Part shown: positions 9,078-18,016 of the stretch, piece by piece
How positions within the stretch are numbered: position 1 is the stretch's first letter
Layout: each line of letters starts with the position of its first letter
Translations under genes and position numbers: made by a program
Notes under the pieces: generated by a model
Told to the model about the DNA's origin: nothing
What the model saw: the letters and a program-made list of their open reading frames with translations, nothing else
Database searches by the model: none
Source: Eremothecium cymbalariae DBVPG#7215
Lineage: Eukaryota > Ascomycota > Saccharomycetes > Saccharomycetales > Saccharomycetaceae
Direction: 5' to 3'
NCBI RefSeq assembly: GCF_000235365.1
Contig: NC_016451.1
Span: 1 to 64,000, forward strand
DNA length: 64,000 nucleotides

Positions 9078-11699
9078 TTATATATTTGGCTCAGTAATGC
9101 TATAGTTGTATTTGATGAAAAGGGTAGAAAATATGAACTTTTCTCCTGTCATACTGTATAGGGGGATATTCCTGTAGCCCTTCTTTAAGTAATTTAATCT
9201 TATGCAACATGTACCAAGGTTTAGATCACCATTTTTAACAGTAAATCTGATAAAATTGAAGCTTGTATTCTGGAGGACCGCGGTTATAGTTGTTTTCCAT
9301 ACAGGATTAAACCCAACATCCTTGCATGGCTTGGTCAAGCCTTGTGTAAATGTTGCAGTATGGCCATTTTGGTTCACTTTTATAGACCCTATTAGACCAT
9401 CGCCGATTATGTCTGTAACGACGAAAGGTGCAAATGTAATCCCGGTATCCTTGTTGATGCTTTTTAATTTTGGTAATAATTGTGCGGATATTATATCTAT
9501 TGTAATACTAATTTTGGAAGTCGCGGATTCATATATTTTTAAAAGGTCCTTAGTCTTTGAAACTTGCTTTAGTAAATAATCCGGTTTGCGGACATATCCT
9601 GGGTGCCACGGAAACTCTTTATGGTCAAAACTTCCAAACATTGCTTGATTTACTTGCTGTCCAAGGTCATAAGTTTGCCAATTAGTTGCTACCATTTGGA
9701 CACCAACTTTCCAGCATTTTATAGGATCAAAATTAGATGATTTGTATCGAAGTGCATGAGGATAAGTCCTCATTAAATGCCGTCGGTTATGTTTATCAAT
9801 TGCTAATCTTTGGTTCTCATCTTTGCAAAGATTATCAAACTTTCTCTCGCTCAAAGAAAAACAATGAGTTGGGGTTTTAGATTCTGGGAGAGAAAAGTTG
9901 CGAAATTGTATTCCATGAACTGCTGAAAGTTTTAAAATTGCATCTATCACGCAAACTTTCTTTTTGGTGAAGCTTATGCCCGGTATGGGCTGTCTCCTTT
10001 TCCAGTAAGGACTTGAACTAAATGATGTGTCATATTCAGATTCACATGAACTTTTAGAGGATGCTGAATGACTTGGACTGTCCGAAGTTACTGTATCTAA
10101 GTTCCATTTCGGCTTTTTGCTTTTGAGAAGGATTTTATGTTTTAACTCCATGGGGCTAGGTAATGCACCAAAGGAATTGCCCATATATAATAGTGATCCC
10201 AATAGTTCTTCAAACAGCCTAGCTATTAGGAACTGACCTTCAGAGCGACAGTGGATTTCCAAAGAAAGAACTAAAGGATATGGGGAGGTAATAAAAGCAT
10301 ACTTTCTGATTACCTCAATAACGTTTCTTAGAGGAATGGATGATGTTAACTTACCATGGCATACCACGGGACCGTCATCTCCATCCCATATATCTATTTC
10401 CAAAGAACGACAACCTTTTTGTAGTGCCTGAATGTATCCTTCAACACTAGCCATACCCCCAACCTGATTTCCTAAAATATAAGTGTTATGGGACGAAGAT
10501 ATAAAATATTCATTTAGGGGTCTTGTGTAATCCTCCTTGACTTCCTTAAGATATCGCTGAGAGGATAGAAATTTTAGAAGTAAATCTTCATCCATTATAC
10601 CATCAATTGAGTACTTCTCAAAGATTTTTTCTGTCAAATGTCTGCTAATAGACTCCCCTTGTATGTCGATCAAAAAATTGTAGAATTTTTCAAAGTCAAG
10701 CACACTCCCAGGCTTAGATATGTCACGCCATATTTCAGTAATGTCATTTCGTCTTGTTAATAATTTGATGAATAGCTGAAATTCTTTCAAATTCAATAAA
10801 CCATTGCGATTAATGTCTGCAAGTTTAAAAAACCGTTCTAAATATGTTGGAGAACAATATATATGAAACTTGTGGCATAAATTCTTCACATCATCTAATG
10901 ATAGCGTATCTTTGTCTTCGTCCTCTTTTTTGGCAGAGACGTTTGCCTGCCAATGAATATTTGCAAACTGCTCATTACTTGGCACAGATATACTTTCCAT
11001 CAGCTCCTGTCTCTGCCTCACTAGACCCTTTACAATCATGTAAAACTTAGTGCATTCCTTTACTGTCCGAGCAATCAAATGCAACGTTTTCAGCTTATTT
11101 GGAAAATCTAAGTAGATTATTGTTATCCATCTTTCTGCGAACGAGTCTGAAATACCATAACCCTCTCGATAATTGGCTGCCGATTCTCCTACACGAATAT
11201 CCTGTATCATATCCAACTCTAAGCTTTTCTTGTTTTTCCACACAATAAACCCATCCTTGATGACAAACTTGTATTGCACTCTTTTTTTCCTTGAAACTTT
11301 CGTTAGATCCATTTCTATTATTGAACCCATGGGAAACAACCGATTTGGGCTTGTCGGAACTAATGCATCCTCATTTGCAGTATCACAAGCACTGCTGTCT
11401 TTATTTGACCGATATGATTGCGCATAGGTCAACGGTCCTACATCGCCCTCCCGCTTATAATTTACCTTGACTCCTGAAACAAGAGCCATAGTCTTTCTTA
11501 TTATACCTTTAACGCCACTCGAAATCGGTTCATATGATGAACTCTCGTAACTGGAAACTGAGGTGATGTGATGTTGGTCCTCCATATGCGAAAGAACCCC
11601 TACTGGAGTTCTACTTTTCCGCACAAATACATTCGAGCGTTGCTCATCATCCATATTTTGCCCTCTTATATCTAAAAGAGGCAAGTCTTCCACCTTCAT
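9078..11699 (-). CDS. PLC1: Phosphoinositide-specific phospholipase C
   Basis: 873-aa delta-type PLC that cleaves PI(4,5)P2 to inositol trisphosphate and diacylglycerol. Domains in order: a PH-like region (about 110-230), EF hands with DINRNGLLNLKEF (about 290-305), the X catalytic domain with both catalytic histidines (SSHNTYILGN and PVVCHGKLTS) and the Ca-binding EIDIWDGDDGP, the Y domain (about 570-700, AMFGSFDHKEFPWHPGYVRKP), and a C-terminal C2 domain. Length matches S. cerevisiae Plc1 (869 aa). It sits between ACM1 and KAR9, as YPL268W does. The product feeds inositol-polyphosphate synthesis used in mRNA export, chromatin and phosphate signalling. Its 3' neighbour is ACM1 and its 5' neighbour KAR9 is only about 90 bp away in tandem. 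Confidence 0.97.
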   Translation of the reverse strand: MKVEDLPLLDIRGQNMDDEQRSNVFVRKSRTPVGVLSHMEDQHHITSVSSYESSSYEPISSGVKGIIRKTMALVSGVKVNYKREGDVGPLTYAQSYRSNKDSSACDTANEDALVPTSPNRLFPMGSIIEMDLTKVSRKKRVQYKFVIKDGFIVWKNKKSLELDMIQDIRVGESAANYREGYGISDSFAERWITIIYLDFPNKLKTLHLIARTVKECTKFYMIVKGLVRQRQELMESISVPSNEQFANIHWQANVSAKKEDEDKDTLSLDDVKNLCHKFHIYCSPTYLERFFKLADINRNGLLNLKEFQLFIKLLTRRNDITEIWRDISKPGSVLDFEKFYNFLIDIQGESISRHLTEKIFEKYSIDGIMDEDLLLKFLSSQRYLKEVKEDYTRPLNEYFISSSHNTYILGNQVGGMASVEGYIQALQKGCRSLEIDIWDGDDGPVVCHGKLTSSIPLRNVIEVIRKYAFITSPYPLVLSLEIHCRSEGQFLIARLFEELLGSLLYMGNSFGALPSPMELKHKILLKSKKPKWNLDTVTSDSPSHSASSKSSCESEYDTSFSSSPYWKRRQPIPGISFTKKKVCVIDAILKLSAVHGIQFRNFSLPESKTPTHCFSLSERKFDNLCKDENQRLAIDKHNRRHLMRTYPHALRYKSSNFDPIKCWKVGVQMVATNWQTYDLGQQVNQAMFGSFDHKEFPWHPGYVRKPDYLLKQVSKTKDLLKIYESATSKISITIDIISAQLLPKLKSINKDTGITFAPFVVTDIIGDGLIGSIKVNQNGHTATFTQGLTKPCKDVGFNPVWKTTITAVLQNTSFNFIRFTVKNGDLNLGTCCIRLNYLKKGYRNIPLYSMTGEKFIFSTLFIKYNYSITEPNI

Positions 11700-11787
11700 C
11701 CTAGCTCTCGTACTCTCTTGCTCGATCCATAATCCGATTTACTATAAATATTAAAATCAAATATTGTTTTAATCCAATAAGTGGTCA

Positions 11788-13965
11788 TTAAATACGTTGC
11801 ATCTTAGTGGAATGAAAAAGATCGGAAAGTGGTGTGGGTGCCTTCAATTTGAAATATCCATGATCATAAGTGGCTTTATTAGAGAATTGGAGGTGTGTTA
11901 GAGATGCTAAATTATGTGTATTTGTGACATTAATATTGGTGTATATCATAGGGATCCTTGAATTCCTACTCGCGTAATATTTGAATTTTTCTTGCTCAAC
12001 CTGTTCTATATAGTTTTCATTTTTGGGTCCGAGATTTTCACCATTATAAGATGGGCCAATTGCTGAAGTAGAAGTTGAGAGGTTGGTTTGGGGGAGAAAC
12101 GTTGTGGGCTTAAACTTGGTATCCCCATGAAAGTCAACAGTTGATGGTGAAGTAGTATTTGAGTTTTCAACTGTTGTTGCTGAGTGCTGAGTAGTCGTGG
12201 CAATCGATTCCTCACTTTGTGCATATTCTTGATCTACTTCCAGAACACTCCTTGAAGGACTCTGTAATATCTCTGCAATGTCGATCAGAAGTTGCGTATC
12301 GATGACGGGTGTAATGGAGGGGCCATTCGCAGACGTCGATCTAGGGCGTACTTTTCTAGGAGATAATGTTCTCTTTTTCCCGTCTTGGGTCTGCTCATCT
12401 TTTATTCTAAAGTCATCGGTGGGAACACTAGAGTGGATTGAAGGTATGATTTTGGCGGATTCTAATTCAATGGAATCTTTTCTATTGGTGGAAGTCATAG
12501 TACTTTCATTGTCCTTGGGTGCAGGATTCTTAGATTCCAAATTTTGGGTTTTCGATTGTAACTCTTGAGCTTGAGATGATTTCCTCTTGTGGACAGTATT
12601 GAAAACGCTCTTTTCATCATCATCTGAAGATGTCAATATCGGTTTTATATTCATTTTCTTTAATAATAGAGCGCCAACACTTCTTCTCTTGGATCTATCA
12701 AAATGCAAAGTTTTGTGCGTTCCATCACTATTGTCTTCGGATATACTCATATCGCTCATTCGCTTTGTAAGTACCTCAATCGGATCACTGTCAGATTTCT
12801 TGGGAAGAATTGGGTCGACCTTATCTTTCAAAGCTAGCCACTTGTCGGCTAGATCATTTGTAACCTCTGCGACTGTGGAGTTTAGTATTGATGCATCAAT
12901 AGCTTGGTAAATTACATCAAATGTCTTCGAGATAGTTTCGCTCTTTTGTGCCACTTGTTGAAGGATGATATCCCTCGTATCAACTGAGATACTAGTGTTG
13001 GACAAATCATCGAGCAGGTCAGTAACATCTGTAATAATTGATAACAATTCAGCATTCAGATTTTTGAACAGCACATCCCAACGCTTGTCAATAATATTCG
13101 CTTTAAGATTCATTAACTGAGCATAAAAGTAGTCGTATTTTTCTAATATGTTATTATATTTATGATTCAATAACCGCATTAGGTAATCCAAGTTTATAAT
13201 ATCCCTATTTTTAAACACCTCTATTCGACCTTTTAATATTTCCTTTAAAGATGTTTCTATGGGTTCAATAGTATCATATAATCTGCAGTAATCTTCATAA
13301 ATCTGCCTTTCCAATTCAGAAAATGTGGGCATCTGAATACGTTGGTTGTTAGACGACAGGGAGATCAAAGGGATTAACTGGTCTAAAGTAAAACATGGAG
13401 GGTGTCTTACTGGTGATGCAAAACATTCTTTTTGAAGATCGAGACATTTTCTCAAGTTAGATTCGATTTCCTCCGTTAAAGAGTTCATATGATCTTTGAA
13501 TATCTCATTAAACTCTAAAGCCGTATCGAATAAGTTTTTGATAGACTGAAACGCAGGTGCCAGATTTTCAACTAGATTAGAAACTTCATCTATGCAATCG
13601 AATATCTTCACTAAATCTTTATCGACCTTTTCATCTTGAATTCTTTCCAATATATCGAGTAATTTTAGCATCATAGGTTCCACGTTTGAAAAACACCGAT
13701 ATAAAGGATAAAACAAGGTTCTGCCATCTTGAATCCAGTCAAAATACTGAGGCATATGCGACACGAGAATTGCATTACAGAATGTTGCTTTTAAGGAAAC
13801 ACTCAGGTCCTTGAGGAGATTGATGAGCCTTGAAAGCTCTGTTTTGATTTGTTGTGCAGTGAGATCTGTATTACCCAGTCGCAACATAATGTCTTCAAGG
13901 GAGTCAGCCCCCGGACCCAGCGTCGTTATCAGCGGTGCATATACGGAATTTGAGGAATTCGTCAT
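11788..13965 (-). CDS. KAR9: Spindle-positioning adaptor Kar9
   Basis: 725-aa protein with a helical N-terminal half (about 1-400), matching the spectrin-like region of Kar9, and a Ser/Thr-rich, disordered basic C-terminal half. Kar9 links Bim1 (EB1) on astral microtubule plus ends to the myosin Myo2 and so aligns the spindle with the bud neck. Near the C-terminus NSRIPMI contains an SxIP-type EB1-binding motif, a direct clue to Bim1 binding. KRRSVG and SPRKVRPRS offer phosphorylation and basic tracts. Yeast Kar9 is 644 aa; the extra length is in the low-complexity tail. Position between PLC1 and MDL2 matches YPL269W. Synteny carries much of the assignment because Kar9 sequence diverges rapidly. 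Confidence 0.88.
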   Translation of the reverse strand: MTNSSNSVYAPLITTLGPGADSLEDIMLRLGNTDLTAQQIKTELSRLINLLKDLSVSLKATFCNAILVSHMPQYFDWIQDGRTLFYPLYRCFSNVEPMMLKLLDILERIQDEKVDKDLVKIFDCIDEVSNLVENLAPAFQSIKNLFDTALEFNEIFKDHMNSLTEEIESNLRKCLDLQKECFASPVRHPPCFTLDQLIPLISLSSNNQRIQMPTFSELERQIYEDYCRLYDTIEPIETSLKEILKGRIEVFKNRDIINLDYLMRLLNHKYNNILEKYDYFYAQLMNLKANIIDKRWDVLFKNLNAELLSIITDVTDLLDDLSNTSISVDTRDIILQQVAQKSETISKTFDVIYQAIDASILNSTVAEVTNDLADKWLALKDKVDPILPKKSDSDPIEVLTKRMSDMSISEDNSDGTHKTLHFDRSKRRSVGALLLKKMNIKPILTSSDDDEKSVFNTVHKRKSSQAQELQSKTQNLESKNPAPKDNESTMTSTNRKDSIELESAKIIPSIHSSVPTDDFRIKDEQTQDGKKRTLSPRKVRPRSTSANGPSITPVIDTQLLIDIAEILQSPSRSVLEVDQEYAQSEESIATTTQHSATTVENSNTTSPSTVDFHGDTKFKPTTFLPQTNLSTSTSAIGPSYNGENLGPKNENYIEQVEQEKFKYYASRNSRIPMIYTNINVTNTHNLASLTHLQFSNKATYDHGYFKLKAPTPLSDLFHSTKMQRI

Positions 13966-14334
13966 TGAGGTTTTAAGTCTTAGGATCTTTTAACCTCCAG
14001 CATAAACTTCCCTTGTTTTATAGTTTATAACTTTCAAAACAAATATTATTAATTCTATTATTTGAATACGTATCGCGGAGGATTTTGACTAGGTGTTGAT
14101 GCGCGCATCTTTTGTCTTTTCCTCGAACATGACAAAATGTAAACACAATAAAAGATTCTCGAGGAATGGAAACATTTCATAAAAAGATTAGTAGCCGTAT
14201 AAAAAAAAGTAGAGAAATGGTAAACTTCGAGTAATCTGCATATGTAATTTGAGACTATTAGTACGTTTTTTTACATATAATTATTTCCAATACTTTATTT
14301 TTTTTCTCCTCATTTTGCATATGTATTACAGATG
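13966..14334. other. KAR9 promoter / MDL2 3' region
   Basis: 369 bp with no ORF. It is AT-rich with several T runs near 14263-14310, probably holding the MDL2 polyadenylation region and the KAR9 promoter. GATGCGCGCATC near 14097-14108 is a perfect 12-bp palindrome of unknown meaning. Confidence 0.4.
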
Positions 14335-16644
14335 TTATGGTCTTAATGTGCTGGAATTTTTATCGTGAGTTATATCGTTCAAGACATTTTTCACTACCTT
14401 GTCATTAATGCTTGCTACATCCTCTGCAACTAAATGCTCGAGTCCACTAGCGTCGTCATTTTTGGGCGAATCAGGTGGAATGTCTGAAGTGTTTTCTGAT
14501 TTAGATACTAAATCGTGATCTTTTTCATTTAATAATTTGAACAATTCACTTTCCTCGTTACGGTACAACTTGTCGAATTTGCCAACTTCTACAACAGACC
14601 CATCGTTTCCTACGACAATGATGTTTTCGGATCTTCTTATGGTACTCAGACGGTGTGCAATGCTGATTATTGTCAACTCTTTGCTCCTCATGAGCGTACC
14701 TAATGTATAGTTTATAGCACCTTCGCTTTCCACATCTAATGCGGATGTAGCCTCATCTAGTATCAAAATCTTTGGTTTTTTTATTAGTGCTCTTGCGATG
14801 GCAATTCTTTGACGTTGGCCACCACTTAGTGATGCACCCCTAGGACCTATTACTGTATCGTAGCCGTCTGGAAATTTTGTTATAAAACCGTGGCAAAAGC
14901 ATTGTTTTGAGACTACACGAATCTCATCCATTGTTGGAGTATATGAAAGTCCATAAGTAATATTGTCGCGAATAGTTCCAGACATCAAAGTTGGTTCTTG
15001 TTGTACTACACCCAAGTGACGTCTCAAAGACTTGGTAGTAAATTTTGAAATATCATGATTGTCGATTAGTATGGAACCGTAATTTGGATCGTAAAAACGT
15101 AAAAGAAGTGAAGTTATTGTGGATTTACCTTTACCTGAGGGTCCAACAATGCATACATTGGAACCAGGTTCGATGGTAAAACTCATATGTTTGAATATTT
15201 GATTTGATGGTCTCGTTGGATAGCTAAAGGATACATCCCTAAATTCTATCTTTCCTTGTGTAGGCGTTAAAGCATGAGATATGTTTGATCTTACAGAATT
15301 CTTATGATCCATTAGTTCGAATAACCTAGAAGCAGCACCAGCGCCTTTCATCAATTCCGAGTAAAAAGTGGATAACCCAAAAACTGAACTTCCCGTATAT
15401 TCGGTATATAACATAAACGCTGTTAGATCACCAATTGATAGGGCACCTTGTAGAACAAGATTTGCGCCGTACAATAAAACGATCACAAAGCTCATGTCTC
15501 CCAAGATGGTTGTGCTACTGAAAAATGTGGCATTAGTAAACGCTTCTCTTTTTCCGACGTAAAACAACTGTCGTATCGCATCGTTATATCTGCGTATTTC
15601 CTTTTTCTCAGCAACGAAAGACTTTATGGTTCTTATACCATTGAGTTGCTCCTCTGCTACTCTTGTTAAATTACCAGAGGATTGTTGCAGTTGTCTGGAG
15701 ATGGCGCTTATTTTTTTACCATATATGAAGGCACCAACAAGTAATGGCGGTGCAAAAAGAAGCATCACACTTGTTAGAGTACTTGAGATATGAAACATCA
15801 TACCCATGCCTACACCACCGCAAATAATGGCTTTAAAGCCATCAGATACGTTCTGTGTCATGGAACGTGACACTACGTACGCATCAGAACCAAACCTCGA
15901 TATTAGATCACCCACTTTATTTCTATCAAAAAACTCTATGTCATGATGCATGGTCCTTTTAATAACTTGAGAACGGAGCCTGGAAACGAGTCGTTCGCCT
16001 ATAATCTTCAACAACACAACTCTACCAAAGTTGGCTGTAGCACCCACTACTAACGCTCCCGCGAAAATCCCTACAAATTGGGTTATAGATAATGTCCCAA
16101 CTATGGGCGGTAAAGCATCCAATGATGCGATGGGACCCGCAATTAACGACTCCTTATCCTCGTTTACACCTTCCAAATCTTGCGAACCCTTCTCATAACT
16201 TGATTTCAATGTATTCTTCGTAGCATCTAGCACCAACCCTATCACCTTTGGGACTGCCATACCAATTGTACAAGACACACTCAATAGCCCAATAGCAACA
16301 GCCAATAGTTTCCAATCATGCTTCGCTAATGAGCAGAGTCTCAAAACTTCCCGCCAACCAACGGACGTCTCCTTCTGCACCTGTGTATCGTTATCATCCT
16401 TTAATAAACCCCTACCATTGCCATCATTGTCCTTTTTCGTCTTAGACAGACTAGAATACCCCCGTTTTGGTCTATATATTACAACCTCACGTCGCTCTAT
16501 AACAGCTAAGAGAGATACGTTATATCTTCTAGGCGCCTGGATTGACACTGCTGCGGGAGCAAGGTAACTGTTTAACCTCCGAGGAACGACCATGAATAGC
16601 CTGCTGCAACTGCGGCTCGGCAGCACTAAGACTCCTCTCAACAT
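14335..16644 (-). CDS. MDL2: Mitochondrial inner-membrane ABC half-transporter Mdl2
   Basis: 769-aa half-transporter. The N-terminus is Arg/Ser-rich without acidic residues (MLRGVLVLPSRSCSRLF), as in a mitochondrial presequence. A six-helix ABC transmembrane domain follows (about 110-430), then an ATPase domain with Walker A GPSGKGKST, the Q-loop VVQQEP, signature LSGGQRQRIAIARAL, Walker B ILILDEATSALD and H-loop AHRLST. The C-terminal tail is acidic and variable, as in S. cerevisiae Mdl2 (773 aa). Mdl1 is the close paralogue; Mdl2 is preferred because the gene sits next to KAR9, as YPL270W does. Mdl proteins form dimers linked to export of peptides made by m-AAA proteolysis; the Mdl2 substrate is not settled. 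Confidence 0.96.
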   Translation of the reverse strand: MLRGVLVLPSRSCSRLFMVVPRRLNSYLAPAAVSIQAPRRYNVSLLAVIERREVVIYRPKRGYSSLSKTKKDNDGNGRGLLKDDNDTQVQKETSVGWREVLRLCSLAKHDWKLLAVAIGLLSVSCTIGMAVPKVIGLVLDATKNTLKSSYEKGSQDLEGVNEDKESLIAGPIASLDALPPIVGTLSITQFVGIFAGALVVGATANFGRVVLLKIIGERLVSRLRSQVIKRTMHHDIEFFDRNKVGDLISRFGSDAYVVSRSMTQNVSDGFKAIICGGVGMGMMFHISSTLTSVMLLFAPPLLVGAFIYGKKISAISRQLQQSSGNLTRVAEEQLNGIRTIKSFVAEKKEIRRYNDAIRQLFYVGKREAFTNATFFSSTTILGDMSFVIVLLYGANLVLQGALSIGDLTAFMLYTEYTGSSVFGLSTFYSELMKGAGAASRLFELMDHKNSVRSNISHALTPTQGKIEFRDVSFSYPTRPSNQIFKHMSFTIEPGSNVCIVGPSGKGKSTITSLLLRFYDPNYGSILIDNHDISKFTTKSLRRHLGVVQQEPTLMSGTIRDNITYGLSYTPTMDEIRVVSKQCFCHGFITKFPDGYDTVIGPRGASLSGGQRQRIAIARALIKKPKILILDEATSALDVESEGAINYTLGTLMRSKELTIISIAHRLSTIRRSENIIVVGNDGSVVEVGKFDKLYRNEESELFKLLNEKDHDLVSKSENTSDIPPDSPKNDDASGLEHLVAEDVASINDKVVKNVLNDITHDKNSSTLRP

Positions 16645-17403
16645 CTTTGAATTATGATCTAATGACCAATTGCTTCACACCCAACATAAACGAAGACGTT
16701 ATTTGTAAAATAGCAACTCCTTAACCTCTACTGGATATCTGCCGTATTTCTGTGTCTTTATGTATACCTATATGTATACTTATTATATGTCTACGCTTGT
16801 ATGAAATATGCGTGATAAATGTAGATTGTCGAAGTTTTGTAATGTAATTAATATATGTATTACATATATATATCAAAAACCTTTATGCGCTCTCTTTCCT
16901 TCTACGTACCAACACAACAACATATGAAGAGAGAACGAAATTCAACCATTATAAAAAACCTTACCCAATTGAGTGACCATTAGTTTTGAAGCCTGCATGT
17001 ACAAGTCTCCCACGACTTTTTTTCTCTGCAAGCAACCCTTATGCTCTTCTTTACACAGATCAACTCGTCCATCCCACACATGACTCAATAAAAACTGGAA
17101 TTCCCGTCTCTCTTATTCATGTTCTGTTATCATTCATTAGAGTCTACATACTATTTGGTATATATATACATCGCTATGCTTGCTTTAAGCCTACTGACAC
17201 CTGCCTTCCCCAACCTACAGCCTCTGAGGGCGCAGTCTTTGTGTTTGTGGTCGATGATAAAACACATTTTTCCCGCCCTTCACAAAACACACAAGCTTCC
17301 TCTTCAATTTTTTAAACTAGTACACTAGTAATACTGGTAAGTGGCCCATTCACACAAAACAAAAATTCCGAGTACTGTTCATATATGTACTTGTTACTAT
17401 CCC
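16645..17403. other. Intergenic region MDL2-ATP15
   Basis: 759 bp without a supported gene. It contains TA-rich alternating stretches (16857-16874, 17158-17172). Two overlapping plus-strand frames (16986-17315, 17119-17328) are pyrimidine-rich and not protein-like. It must contain the MDL2 promoter and the ATP15 terminator. A snoRNA was looked for but could not be recognised. Confidence 0.4.
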
Positions 17404-17589
17404 TCATTTCTTCAATGGGACAGCGTCTGAAGCAGCTCCATCCTTATAGTTGATCACCTTGGCTTCAGTATTAGATCTGCTCAATACTGCAGCGTTCTTC
17501 AACTCGGGTTTCAATGCGGAACGGACGGCTCTGGCTGCAACGGCCATGTAGGTATTGTAGCTCAAACCAGCTTTTCTCCAGGCAGACAT
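17404..17589 (-). CDS. ATP15: Mitochondrial ATP synthase epsilon subunit
   Basis: 61-aa protein, MSAWRKAGLSYNTYMAVAARAVRSALKPEL..., the conserved F1 epsilon subunit that sits in the central stalk with gamma and delta. Yeast Atp15 is 62 aa with the same N-terminal SAWRKAGISY core. It has no cleaved presequence, as in yeast. The ATG at 17587-17589 is the only sensible start. In S. cerevisiae ATP15 (YPL271C) is divergent from MDL2; here it is in tandem with MDL2, so a small local rearrangement separates the two orders. Its 3' end faces MDL2, and POL5 starts divergently 427 bp upstream. Confidence 0.97.
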   Translation of the reverse strand: MSAWRKAGLSYNTYMAVAARAVRSALKPELKNAAVLSRSNTEAKVINYKDGAASDAVPLKK

Positions 17590-18016
17590 ATTGACGTTTT
17601 AGTTGGTTACTCTTAAAAAAAAGATTCGAGCCTGCAGAATTGAATATTATCAAAGCAGTAGCAGTAGATACAGTGCGAAAGAAGGGACTTCAAAACAGAG
17701 TAATTGAAAAAAGCTTGAGCTTGGAGAGGTTAAAAGGTCTTTTAGTTCTCTGATTTTTTGGTGAGCTTTTTTCCAAGTCTTTATTGGTTCGTTTGTAGTG
17801 ACTATTTGTCCGGGTAATCCAGTGAAGATTCAAAAATTTTTCCTGAAAAATGTGACGAAAAAAGCTTGTTATTTATTTATTTACTACGAGCATATTGCAA
17901 ACGTTAGCTTACGAAATCTGGTTTGATGAGCAGCTGCGGTGAGCCAATAAAAACTTCCTAAGAGGGGTTATAAGACAGCTAGTACGTTTTTGTCTGTCTG
18001 TGTGATAGGTAGGAAG
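17590..18016. promoter_or_regulatory. Bidirectional ATP15/POL5 promoter with RRPE and PAC-like motifs
   Basis: 427 bp between divergent genes. CAAAAATTTTTC (17831-17842) fits RRPE and TGATGAGCAGCTG (17924-17936) contains the GATGAG core of PAC, 80-190 bp upstream of the POL5 ATG. Both are the standard promoter pair of yeast ribosome-biogenesis genes, which suits POL5. Matches are by eye. Confidence 0.5.

Noticed and set aside
16986..17328. Plus-strand frames between MDL2 and ATP15
   Set aside because: Pyrimidine-rich, Cys/Thr/His/Leu composition of noncoding DNA; two frames overlap with no family match.
16645..18016. H/ACA snoRNA (a snR80 homologue lies near POL5 in S. cerevisiae, from memory)
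   Set aside because: No confident hairpin-hinge-hairpin-ACA pattern could be picked out by eye; a covariance-model search would decide.
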